Of a DNA stretch of 64,000 bases, positions 13,346-25,500 are shown piece after piece. Each line of letters begins with the position of its first letter. Within the stretch, counting starts at the first letter, position 1. The notes under the pieces were generated by a model. It did not search any database, was not told where the DNA came from, and saw only the letters and a list, made by a program, of their open reading frames with translations. A program made the position numbers and the translations under genes. This DNA comes from Plutella xylostella (lineage: Eukaryota > Arthropoda > Insecta > Lepidoptera > Plutellidae): assembly GCF_932276165.1 (NCBI RefSeq), contig NC_063984.1:5091501-5155500 (forward strand), written 5' to 3'.

Positions 13346-13624
13346 TATAGACACAGGTAGTGAAATTTTGCTTCACATCAATTTTATAACTATTTCACTA
13401 ACACTACCGGTTGATATTTTTATGTCACAGCTGGTATGCGGGCGTTTGCCTACGCGCAAACTCGTTTGTGCTGTTGTGTGTGTGTGTGTGTGTGGATTGT
13501 TACTGGTGTGTAAACCGATTTCTGCGTTTATGCACACATAGACAACGTTAGTGTGCACACATACACTACGTTAGTGTGCCCTGCCGACCATTTGATGTTG
13601 CCGTGTGTACATTATGGTATATGG

Positions 13625-13806
13625 TGATTCCTTAAATTTTAAGTTGTTGCACAACAAATTTTGTTGGTGCGTTTAGGTACGGTCAGGTGCAGATAAACCT
13701 GAGAAGCATTGTTAGTATGAGAGGGGGGTCAGGTTTCTCTGCACCTGACCGTACCTAAACGCACCAACAAAATTTGTTGTGCAACAACTTAAAATTTAAG
13801 GAATCA
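13625..13806. repeat. foldback (hairpin) MITE
   Basis: The arm from 13625 (TGATTCCTTAAATTTTAAG) is almost exactly complementary to the arm ending at 13806, over about 77 bp, with a loop of roughly 28 bp around 13702-13729. It begins 17 bp beyond the right end of the Tc1/mariner-type element. No clear target duplication was found. Confidence 0.85.
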
Positions 13807-15411
13807 TAAACTGTACTTAATAATTAAACTGTGTTTTAAACTGAATAGTAAAGTGTTGCATTAAAGGCAATGGGACTTTTAAGTTACCTAAATTACCAGT
13901 AAGTATACTAAATTAATGACCTCACACTACATTTATACACCCAGACCCATAACCCAATTTTAATTCCAATCATAACACCCAACAATGCGCAATGACTTGC
14001 AAGATGGCAGCGAAGTCAAAACTTGTAAAAAATATATGTTATTGGTTAGATACGGAACCGACACAATAATAGTGCTAATAATATTGGATGCCCAGGGAGC
14101 CTCCTGCAGTCACATTAGAATATTTAATTTAAAGCACAAAAAGCGATTGACATGCCTGCTACTGATGCCTTAGTGGATTAGGGGCCCGAAGTGCGGGTAA
14201 CAAACCTATGTCTTGTCGGTATAATAATTAAAGCTAATGATTAAAACTTTCAGCTTTCTTTTTCCCAGACCTACTTCTATGCTACCTTCTTTAGGACCTA
14301 GATAGGTACTTTTATTAGGTATGCCTATCTCCTTATACATGGTGTTGCAAAAGTGGTATACTAAGCCGAAAGGGGGTAAAATTGTCATTTATTTCAGGTA
14401 ATGCAGTACCGTAGTTAAGCATGCAGTACAGTTGTAAGGGTAACTCGCGAATAATTCTGAATAACTTTTGTTGGTCACGTGACTTTTTACAATGGGGACT
14501 TGAATATTTTTTTTTCATATCTATAATTAATTATAAATATGAAGTGCTACTTAATTTATAGATTGTCTGCATATTTAATAATATACCTACCTAAATATTT
14601 CCTCTGTAACCCATTAGTGGCCAAAATCAAACCAATCAAGTTATAACTGTAACATAAGTTTATTTTCACTTAATTTTTTTTAAATGACTCATATTTTTGT
14701 TTGTTTGTATCTCATTGAACCCACGGTTTAATCAAGGACAAAATATCCAAAATTATTATACTGTGTTAATGTGTTTAAAAAATAAACAAATATAACTATA
14801 CTGAACCATTAAACTCATCCACTCGAGTTATCTTTTCTAAATTTTTCATAACAAGTTGTTTGGATCGTAAAGTTGTTTCAAATATAATAATTGGTAGTGG
14901 TTTGTAGTGAATGTTGCTAGTTACCATCAGATGGCAGCATTCGTCACACCGAGCGATGCCAGTTGTGGCATGATTCGAAATTTCCAACTGAACCATTTAT
15001 AATTTATTACATTCTGTTTCCATTAAGTACTATTCCGTCAAGTTTTTATTTTGATTAAGGTGGCTTTTTTAACTTCGTTCTACATACGGTATGGTAGGTT
15101 TTTTAAATGTACTTGTTTTTTAAATGTACTTATTTTTTAAATATGAAAGTAACACTTTTTAGAAGTACCTACTTAGGTAGGTACCTATTTGTACTGACTA
15201 CTTCTGACAAATTAGCACATTACCTACCTACATATTAATTAATTAAAACAGTAGCTATAATTTGTTTACATAATTAATGTAGGTGTCTCTTTAATCCCAA
15301 TTTTACCAAATGTAATATTTCCTACATCTTTATCTCTATTCTCTATTCTTTCACTACCTACTTCTTACAACCTAGCTAGGTAGAGTTATTTTAAATAATA
15401 CTACTTAGCTA
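13807..15411. other. intergenic; contains one copy of a dispersed repeat
   Basis: No gene was seen. Positions about 14336-14520 hold a copy of a repeat marked by GTTGCAAAAGTGGTATACTA followed by AGCCGAAAGGGGG, and further on by GTGACTTTTTACAATGG and a T-run. Related copies occur near 39120-39330, 47190-48060 and 49420-49565. Confidence 0.6.
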
Positions 15412-15423
15412 GGATAAAAGTCA

Positions 15424-15688
15424 TACATACATACATGCACTCACGCCTTGTACTAATGTACTCCCTTGCGGGGTAGGCAGAGGTGCATTGCTGCACCCAC
15501 TTTTCGCCAGAGTGTTATGTTAGTCCCAATGTAATAGGGGGCGGGCCTATTGCCATTTCACGGGCACATCCAAGACCCGAGAACAAATATCTGTGTTTAA
15601 ACAAATATCTGCCCCAGCCGGGAATCGAACCCGGGACCATCGGCTCAGTAGTCAGGGTCACTAACCACTACGCCATTCGGTCGTCGTC
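15424..15688 (-). mobile_element. tRNA-derived SINE
   Basis: The target duplication GGATAAAAGTCA lies at 15412-15423 and 15689-15700. On the minus strand the element starts with a tRNA-like head whose B box GGTTCGATTCC is the complement of 15621-15631, continues with the same body as the copy at 51343-51605, and ends in CATACATA repeats. The two copies are near identical over about 240 bp. Confidence 0.9.
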
Positions 15689-16009
15689 GGATAAAAGTCA
15701 CCTGTAAGATAATACCTATTGCCTGAGCTATGATTATCTAAAACAAATTCAGACAGAGTATAAATTAGTAAGTATATTTTATAAACTTAGTATGAATTTT
15801 AATACGATATTAGAGAAGTATTTAATACCTATATCAAACCTAGCAGAAAACAAACAAGACTGATAGCCAAGCCAACAAATAAAAATAACAAAGCACAAAA
15901 TACGCGACCAAAATAAAAAGCTCATGCAACAAAGCTTTCAGCGAGCTAAGAAAGTCTGACACATTCACATGTTATGAACACTTGCCTGCAATAACTGTGG
16001 GAGGCTTCG

Positions 16010-16478
16010 AACTGCACGGCGACACTCCCTCCGCCCCGCGGCCGCTCACTTATGAATATGAGGCGTTATGATTATGAAATATGCCCCGCCCCGAATATGG
16101 AATATGGAGGAGGGGGGCCGGTGGCGGCGAGTGCGAATGGGCGAAGTTTGATTTATGAGCCGGGCGCGGCCCCGCCCCCTGTCATAACCGGGTACCTGGT
16201 GCGCGCGCGCGCCGCACCGCCGCCCGCCTCGCGCTCAGTCGCGCTTCAGATGGCGAGCCGAGCGGTCGCCTGCCGCCCGCCCCGCGTATCGCGAGTGCTT
16301 TGTGACCGTGCCATGCGCCGCTGACCGCTGACACCATGCCGCGCGTCAAGCCAGCCTGCGTCCGCCGCGTATCCATCGGTACTTACCCACACATCCATCC
16401 TGCACAACACACAGTGAACCCGTGATAACAAAACAGTTCTAAACTCTCCCTTGATAGAGATTTTTAAACGCATACAAA
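16010..16478 (+). promoter_or_regulatory. GC-rich promoter and 5' leader of spalt
   Basis: A sharp CpG-rich island (about 16020-16330) in AT-rich surroundings ends just before the first coding exon. An initiator-like TCAGT word occurs at 16235-16239. No TATA box at the right distance was seen. The exact start of transcription cannot be read from sequence. Confidence 0.45.
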
Positions 16479-16548
16479 ATGTTCCAATTTGCGACTATTA
16501 AATTCGGCATTCATCAGAAAGTGAGCACTAAAACGCGACTCCGGCGTG
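16479..16548 (+). CDS. salm: spalt coding exon 1
   Basis: It encodes MFQFATIKFGIHQK and nine further residues plus one base, ending at a GTGAGT donor. The single leftover G joins GT at 23190 to make a glycine codon, so phase is consistent with exon 2. The link rests on phase, donor quality and resemblance to Drosophila Salm (QFGTVKYGI), not on transcripts. Confidence 0.7.
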
Positions 16549-19500
16549 GTGAGTAAAGTGCAGTGCATTCCTAAACAAAAGATATTTTTTTACGGAAACG
16601 AAGGACTCTAGGTAGGTGGCTACTTGATATAAACAAATCATCTAAATATATCGTTTATTAACAAACTGTTTAAATTTAATCTGGTAATAGAGATATATTA
16701 TTTATTTGTGTTTTATTCCTATATAAAAATGGATATACACAGTCAGTGTATTAAAAGACACAGATAATTTTACAAGTGGTTCCAAAAGATACTGTAACTT
16801 TGTTAATTGTGTTTGAAAAAAAACATCCGTAACATCAAATTACATAGCATAAAACACTATCTACCTTTCTACCTATTAAAAATTATAATATTTATTGCTT
16901 TTTTGTGTTTTGTCAACTTTGCATAGTTTCTTATACATTCTATTTGCATTAATATTATACTTAGGTACCTATGCAATTAGTTAATTTCAATACCTATAGG
17001 TGATATGAAAACTAAAATAATGTAATTAGAAAGCCTATGTTATGGTTTCTTATTTAGTTCACTTTTATATTCCTTAAAAAATATCCAAAAACAAGCCAGA
17101 CTTTGATGAGATCATAAACACTAGAATAGATATTTATAGAAATTTGTACACTCAGAAGGTACCTGAATGGGGCCTTAAAATAGATAAGTTTGCATTTTTT
17201 AAGCCCTCAAAACATAATATTAATCTGTGTAATATAAAAGAAAAGTGTTTTTTTTTATTTGCTGCCTAATTTGCCTTCTAACCACATTACAAGAGGAACT
17301 ATAAAAGAATTTGACAGACTGTCAAATTTTATTACACTGTCCGCTTTATAACGAATAACATTATCTAAGTGCTAGTTGCTTTACGACTGCTCCATAAAAG
17401 ATTAAAGAGACATTTTATCTATTAGCGATTGAAATAACCAATTCATATTCCTATGAAATATATTAGCCTATGTTTGCTCTACTAATAAATTCAGAAATCT
17501 TGTTAATGGACCGGTTCTGGTTCGTTAATGAAAGATGGATATGCTTATTGCCTCTTGGACTATGAATAATGTTTTTAGAAGCTTACCCTAGCAGCTGGCT
17601 TCTGGTCTAAACAAACTCAATATTGATGGTGAGGAAATTCGTTGATTAAAATATGCACTTTAAAATATTCATTTGATATGACGACGTTTTTGTTTTTGGT
17701 ACTAATGGATAATGGAGTCTTGATGTTGATATTAACTTGCACAAAAACTAAAGGTTGGTACCTACCTAAAGAAAACTTAAAGAAAAGGAAATAGTTTTTG
17801 ATTAGGTATATTATCACAGCTTTATACATAATATATATAAACTAAGTGTCTAGGTCCATTTGGGACCATATGAGAATGAAAAATACCGTAGTAATACATA
17901 GAAATTTCGCTATTGACTATTTATTGCTCACCTAAATCCTAATATTTAATAGAAATACGGAAATCAATTTCAGAATTCCATTGAAATTTAAATCTCAATA
18001 CAAGAAAGCACATTGAGCAAAAATCCTGGCCTTTTAAACTATGTTTTGGGTTATTGTATTTTAAAGTTGCCGGTGCCATTGTTACGACTAACACTTTAGT
18101 TTTTTTGGCCAATATTCCGAGTAAAAGGCTCATGCGGCGTGTGGCGGCGGCGGCGACCGCAACGCAACCAGCCCCGTAAGTCGGGAGCTTCTCTGTCAAA
18201 TGAGACACAAACAGACATCCCTAATCCTTCCTCTTAACAAACAACTATCAAATACAAACCGGCCTTTTGCTAGAAATGAGATATTTAATCCTACCCCGCA
18301 ACATTAGCGGGATTATACAAGCGGCAAATGCTTTAGCAAAAACACTTTAACATATTTAATGAAGCAGTTGTTCTAAACAAAAACGTATCTGAATATTGCT
18401 TTAAATTTCAAAACCATTTTAGTGAAAGCTTGATATATTATTCATAATTTTTGATAAGGAACACTTATAAATGGTTATCGGCCTAACGTATTAGAATAAT
18501 ATGATATTTTATATTCGCTCATTCTTAGTAGATTTACAATAAATATAATGTGGTCGATTAGACAATTTCTAACTTGTGAAAACATTTCTAAAAGTGGATA
18601 CGTATTTGAGCATGTTTCAATTATGTATTTGTTCAATACCAATTATTTTTGAAGAAAATATCTAAATATTTTTAGTTAAGACAAAATTAGAATTACTGAA
18701 TAAAAATACCTACCTATTAAAATTACAACAATTATTTCAGTAATTGCATAAGGTTATACAGGATTATGTTTTCATTGTCAAACATAAAGTCTGCAATCGT
18801 TTATGAAGAAACGTTTGATACATTTTTTCGTCCAACAATTCGGTCATATTGAAACTTCTAGTTTTCGAGACCAAACGAACCATAGGTAATATTTGTATTA
18901 TTATAATTATGACCCACGTTGCCGTTGTAACCTGCCAGAAGCTATTGCTTCTGGCAGGTTACAACGGCAACAACGCTTGATAGCTCAAGTAGGTAGTACA
19001 TAATAGGCATTTGTAGATATTTTAAGCTGGTTGATATTATTTTTATTTTTATTTTACAGTGATAGTGAACAAAAGGGTGGACTTAATGCTAATTATTATA
19101 TAAAATGGTTTAATAATTATATTCCAATGAAGGAAGGGTTAGGCCTTAGTCCACCACGCAAGCCTATTGCGGGCTACACAAGTTGCAAACTTGTGCTGAG
19201 AGAATTGTTGTTGTCTTTTCACTAAATAAATACCTACACCTACCTACGTAGATTATGATTACTTCCCAACACTTAGAAAGGAACGTTCCTTTTGCATTCT
19301 AACCAAAGTATTTACTGAGTTATGATTTAGACCCTTATCATCGGCAAATTATGAGTTTTGTTAGATAAATACAATAGAGAAAGCTACTGCATACTAAATT
19401 GATAGATTTCACAAAATAGTAGGTAACATAGAAGTATACTATATTTAGCTTCCTATCTTCTTTAAGTACCTATGTACCTATTCGTTGCAGTATAATAATT

Positions 19501-22500
19501 ACATTAATAAGTAAGTACGTACTTTCCTAGACCTAGTGAATTGTCATTATATTTATCGATCTTTCCGTTTGAACTGTAAAGTATAATTGTAGAGTTTACC
19601 TAACTATTGTTTACTTTATAATTTTAGATACCTATGAAATCCATGTAGGACTTAGACATGTGAGACATTTAGGTAGGTACCTAAGTTTTTTACTATTTTT
19701 TTCCTTTATATGTATCTAATTATAAGCATTTTAGCATTCATCATCATCACGACCCATTACGTCCCCACTGCTGGGGCACGGGTCTCCTTCCAGTGAAGGA
19801 ATTTTAGGCATTTTAGCATTAGCTATAAGCATTATCAGTCCATTTTACCATTCAACCCACAGGACGTGCAAGAAAATGTATGTTAGGTATATGGATTGCA
19901 AAAAGAAACTAAACTAGCAATAATTCACATATCTATGTAGTGTCAAGACACACCCTTTAGGTTTGATGGCACGTAAATTTAAATACCGAACTACTTATGT
20001 TACACAATGTTTTGTATTAAAAAAAACATAAGTAATAAACATTGTAATATACATGGGTACTAGTTATTATTCTGCGATGAAACATAACATTATAATTAAA
20101 ATAATGTATTGAAAAGGTTCAGGAGAGTGCTATCAATTAAAATATCTTACTAAGGTAGTGATGAGACTAGTGAGCCAGACGTTTGAAAACGATCCGAGGC
20201 GGGTCCTAATATTTTCAGGGAGATCATTCCTTAGACATCAGGTATCAGTCTGTCTTTGATTATGTTAACTTAATTCATGTCACTTTAACTCAAAATACTA
20301 AGGATAATTATGTTTTTTTTAAACTAGGAAATACATAAATACCTTTGTTATAATACAAAAAACCCGCTTTAGATAGGTATTAACAGTTTATTAACCTTTA
20401 TCAGTTTATTATTGATCACATTATTTTATACTATAAATCTATGTGAGTTGTAAGTGAAAATATAATTTTGTTTCTTGCATGTGACAAACTTATCAAAATT
20501 AAAATCATGACGACTACCTCTGCCATCTAGCGGCGAGTAGCACATAAATTATAATTTGAGACTGAATCCTCGATTTCCTATAAGTCATCTCTAAGACGAC
20601 GCAACTATTCAGTTAATATTTTGATATGAGAAACATGCTTAGATAAGGCAGTTAATTAGGTACACATTTGGCAGGACAATTAATTTTCAATAGTAGAATA
20701 CCTACTTTGAAACGCACGTTTCGGGACCATAATAATAAAATTAAAGCATCATCATCCAGCATTGTTTTTACATAACCTATGCCTAATTTACATTTCTTTC
20801 TGTAACTTTCAGAAGTAATTGGTGTTACTTATAATCCGTAATTTTAGATTTTAGGCTCAAATGAAGGCGTTATAGATTGCTAACCGAATCGCCGTTTTGG
20901 AATGAGTATCTAAAATGCATTTACGGTACGCGTCTAAAATCTAGATATATGCAGATTAACCTTCACCGTGATATAATTGTACTTAAATTCCTTAATTCAG
21001 TGTTTTTCAACCTGTGGGTCGCGACCCCCTGGGGGGTCGCGAAGCTTCTGTAGGGGGGTCGCCAGAGGGCGAAAAAACTGGGAACTTTAGAAAAAAACCA
21101 TAAAGACAATTAGTATTAAATTATTAAGACTCTTACTTTAAATTTTCTGAGCTTGTTTTTTTATTAATTAAATGATCCCATCGTGGATCTCTTTTAGTCC
21201 AATAGACCAAATCCACACAGTAAGACAGATTACACAGAATACCGAAGAGTATAATCAGCCTCTATATCTAGCCTTTGTGGACTATGAACACACCTTCAAC
21301 TCTATCGAGACATGGGCAGTTTTGGAAGCGTTGCAGAGATTTCAAATCGACTGGCGCTATAACGACTAGTTGAGGAGTCTGTCTGTACGATGCCGCTGGA
21401 CATGGCATATGTATAAATGGCGAGTACATGTCACACCTCTCTGCTTCGCGGACGACATCGTTATTATGGCAGAATCTCTGCAGGAACTCAGCTGGATTAT
21501 GGAAGTGGCCTAAATGCTGCTTCCCAACGTGTAGGGTTTGGGGTATAAACTTGGACAATGCTCACATCGAACCGGAGCCGGTGATCGTTGGTGAGGCAAC
21601 AATTTATGGTGCAGAGACGTGGGCACTGACGGAAGGACTAGTCCACCGATTTAAAGTCGCTCAGCGTGCTATGGCAAGAGCTATGCTTGGGGTTTCTCTG
21701 ATAAATGGTATCAGAAATTAGGTTTTCCGTCAGTCAGAGGATTCAGATTACTGACATAGCTGTCAAAATATGCAAGCTGAAGTGGTAGTGTGGTGGTCAT
21801 ATCTGCCTAAGAACCGATAAACGTTAGGGTAAAGAAGTTCTCGAGTCGAGAACTTTCTGCCTGGTTCAAAGACGACGACCACAAGTATTATTTTTTTGTA
21901 AAGCAAGGTAATTCAAGATTGTAAATGCTCAAAAAAGTCAGAAAGAAAAAGCTAATTTCGAAAAAGAAATTCCGGGTTGCAATGGCATTAGTCGTACGTA
22001 CCTACCTATGTTACATGGCCACACGTATCCGATGAGTGTAATTGTAAAATAATGTGTTTTTAAATCCGATAAGTATGTGCTACTGCGAATCCTAATCATG
22101 GAGACCATAAATACGTCGTATGGAATGAATATTGGGAATACTGTAACATACATGAATAAAAACCGAAAGGGTCAAGGGGGTCGCGAAATATTTTTTTATA
22201 CCAGGGGGGTCGCCTCATGAAAAAGGTTGAAAAACACTGCCTTAATTGAAAGGAATTCCTTTGTACATTTCAGGATTTGAACCCACGATCTCTAGAATGA
22301 GAGAACGAGGCAAGCCCTTATCTTTTACACCACCACGGCACCTTCTATTATTTAGTTGTTTCATCCAATAATTAACGTTTATTAAAACTTCTTAGTTAGG
22401 TACCGAATTATCCTATACATGTATGTACCTACCAAATCCCAATAAATTACGCGTAAATTTTAAACATAAAATATAGTTTATGCCCGAGAACTTTATTAAC

Positions 22501-25500
22501 TATGTACTTACGGTGGCCTGCGCCTAAAAGTATACAGGCGGAGTTTTTAAAATAGCGATCTCAAGCTCACATGCTGCTCAAGCACATCCACATAAACACC
22601 ACTGCTACACACATCACACACAACACGTCCCCGGATTTATAACAGATGTGGCTGGTCCCTTCATCATCAGGTTTCGCTATTTTAAAAACTCCGCCTGTAT
22701 ACTTTTAGGCGCAGGCCACCGTACTTATGAATTATAAAGTACCTACGTCTTTTGGAATCATAAATAAATATACATTTAGTAAGGAAAATGGATTGTTTAT
22801 AATAATATACCTATCATTTATTTCGGATTGATCCATATTTTGTTAGTAACAATGAACTTAAAAAAAATATGTTAGTAATGGTATTAAATTAAATTAAAAT
22901 GAAATATAATAATTAAATAGGTACATTATTTAGCCGCCCATTTACACGGCATATACAAGATACCTAGGTGAATTAATGCGTCCACTGATTTTGTACCTAG
23001 CCAGTACTTAAAGATAGATTCCTTTTTACACAAGTTGGATGGAACATTTTGTATAATGATAACTAGGTACACATATTCATTTTCATTCTTTTATAAATTT
23101 CATTAAATAAGCTTTTCATATATTTCAGTATCATTATGTCTTACGGTGTAGAAGTGCCTACTCGACTAACAAAGCTTCCATTGTTTCAGGTGAAAGTTCG
23201 GGATCGTGTTCCGAAGACGAGATCCACAATGCCATATCAGAGGAGAGGGTGGAGCGGCGCGAGGCGCACATGTGCCCGCGCTGCCAGGAGCAGTTCCAGA
23301 GCGTGCACGAGTTCCTGCACCACAAGCGCCTCTGCGACCAGAAGGCGCTGCAGATGGGCGAGGAGCGCATGCACTCCGACCCCGAGGAGATGGTGGTCTC
23401 CGGCGACGAGGAGATGGACGAGCCCAAGCGCCTGGAGCAGGTGCGCCGCCACCGCCAGGACGCCGAGAACAACAACAGCCTCGAGGACGGCGACGCCGAG
23501 CCCGACGCGCCGCGCGTGCCGCTGCCCTTCCCCGTCGCCAGCCACGTCACCCTCGAGGCACTCCAGAATACCAAAGTAGCCGTCGCACAATTCGCCGCCA
23601 CGGCCATGGCCAATAATGCTGACAATGAGGCGGCCCTACATGAACTAGCAGTGCTACAGAGCACCCTATTCACGCTGCAACACCAACAAGTGTTTCAACT
23701 GCAACTAATACGCCAGTTACAAAATCAGCTATCGCTGACTCGAAGAAAGGACGACGAGGAGAGTCCCCCGTGCAGCGAGCAGGAGATGCGGTCGGCGACG
23801 CCCGCCGCGCGCTCGCCGTCGCCGCCGCCGCCGCCGCGGGAGCCCACCCCTGCCGCCCCCCCTCCCCCCGCCTCGCAGAACTTGCCCTCGAGCCACGGCC
23901 ACGGCCGCCACACTCCCAAGTCGGAACCTCTGTCCATTCCTAAGCTTCCGACCTCCTCCCCGCCTATGATGTCCCACCCACCATACAGTTCCATATCTTC
24001 GTCGTTAGCCTCCACGATAATTACGAACAATGACCCTCCGCCATCTCTGAATGAACCGAATACACTGGAAATGCTCCAGAAACGAGCCCAAGAAGTACTC
24101 GACAACGCATCCCAAGGACTGCTAGCGAATAACCTCGCGGATGAACTGGCATTTAGAAAATCTGGAAAAGTTTCTCCGTACGACGGAAAGAGCGGAGGAC
24201 GCAATGAGCCCTTCTTCAAACACCGCTGCAGATACTGCGGGAAAGTGTTCGGAAGCGATTCAGCTCTACAGATCCACATTCGTTCGCACACAGGTGAACG
24301 ACCATTTAAATGTAATGTTTGTGGTTCCCGATTTACAACCAAAGGAAATCTTAAAGTACATTTCCAAAGACATACTGCAAAATTCCCGCATGTGAAGATG
24401 AACCCTAATCCAATACCAGAACATTTGGACAAGTACCACCCTCCGCTACTAGCCCAGCTGTCTCCGGGCCCGATCCCCGGCATGCCGCCCCACCCCCTGC
24501 AGTTCAACCCGGGCGCGCCGGGCCCCTTCCCGCCCGGCCTGCCGCTCTACAGGCCGCCGCACCACGACCTGATGCCGCCGCGGCCGCTCGGGGACAAACC
24601 CTTGCCTCCGCACCCCTTGTTCTCCATGAGAGAAGAACAGGACGCGCCGGCTGATCTCAGTAAACCGTCGGCACCCAGTCCGTTACGATCTGCGCCCGAT
24701 ATGTTCAAATCGGAGCCACACGACGAAGAAAGCCAACGAGATTCTAGTTTTGAGGACACAGATCGCGTCACGCCCAAGCGAGAACCCGAGGAGAATGACG
24801 CCACCCATGAGGCTGAGCAAGAGCGGTACCCCTCGACGTCTCCGTACGATGACTGCAGTATGGACTCCAAGTACAGCAACGAAGACCAGATTGGCAGGGA
24901 AAGCCCACACGTCAAGCCCGATCCTGACCAACCGGAAAACCTTTCAAGTAAGAACTCATCGATATCTGGAACAATTTCAATAGCAACGGGGCTTCGTACT
25001 TATCCTACATTTCCTTTATTTCCTAACTCGCCACCAAGTAGTATATCGTCCGGGTGTCTGACCCCTTTCCATGGTACTCCTCATAGTGGTGATGATATGG
25101 ATGTAGTGCGAGACCCTTTGTTCTATAACTCACTTTTGCCTCGACCTGGAAGTAATGATAACTCCTGGGAAAGTCTCATAGAAATAAACAAAACATCTGA
25201 AACATCAAAATTGCAACAGTTGGTAGATAATATTGACAGTAAAGTAAACGATCCTAACGAATGCATAGTCTGCCATAGAGTTCTTTCATGCAAAAGTGCT
25301 TTACAAATGCACTACAGGACACATACGGGTGAGCGACCGTTCCGATGCAAGCTATGCGGACGGTCATTCACCACCAAAGGCAACTTAAAGACGCATATGG
25401 GCGTGCATCGAATAAGACCTCCCACCCAAATGTTACATCAATGCCCAGTCTGTCATAAGAAATATACTGATTCTTCCGCATTACACCAACATATCCGCTC

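Larger units (their letters stand above)
11660..13607 (-). mobile_element. Tc1/mariner-type DNA transposon with long terminal repeats
   Basis: The ends match in inverse: the left begins CACACGGCAACGTTAAATGG, and the right, read on the minus strand, begins CACACGGCAACATCAAATGG. Similarity continues through GGCAGGGCACACTAACGTAG. A TA dinucleotide flanks each end (11658-11659, 13608-13609), as for Tc1/mariner. Further in, both ends share the word GAAGCAAAATTT followed by a tRNA-like sequence. A degenerate transposase lies between them on the minus strand. A (GT)n microsatellite sits at about 13475-13493. Confidence 0.82.
16549..23189 (+). other. spalt intron 1, 6.6 kb, transposon-rich
   Basis: It holds a perfect hairpin (18918-18971), a 69-bp LINE stub (19739-19807), a hAT-type element with an embedded LINE fragment (20998-22239) and a palindromic-ended MITE (22511-22721). 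A GGCGG-repeat patch lies at about 18135-18170. No other coding exon was recognised. Confidence 0.65.
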
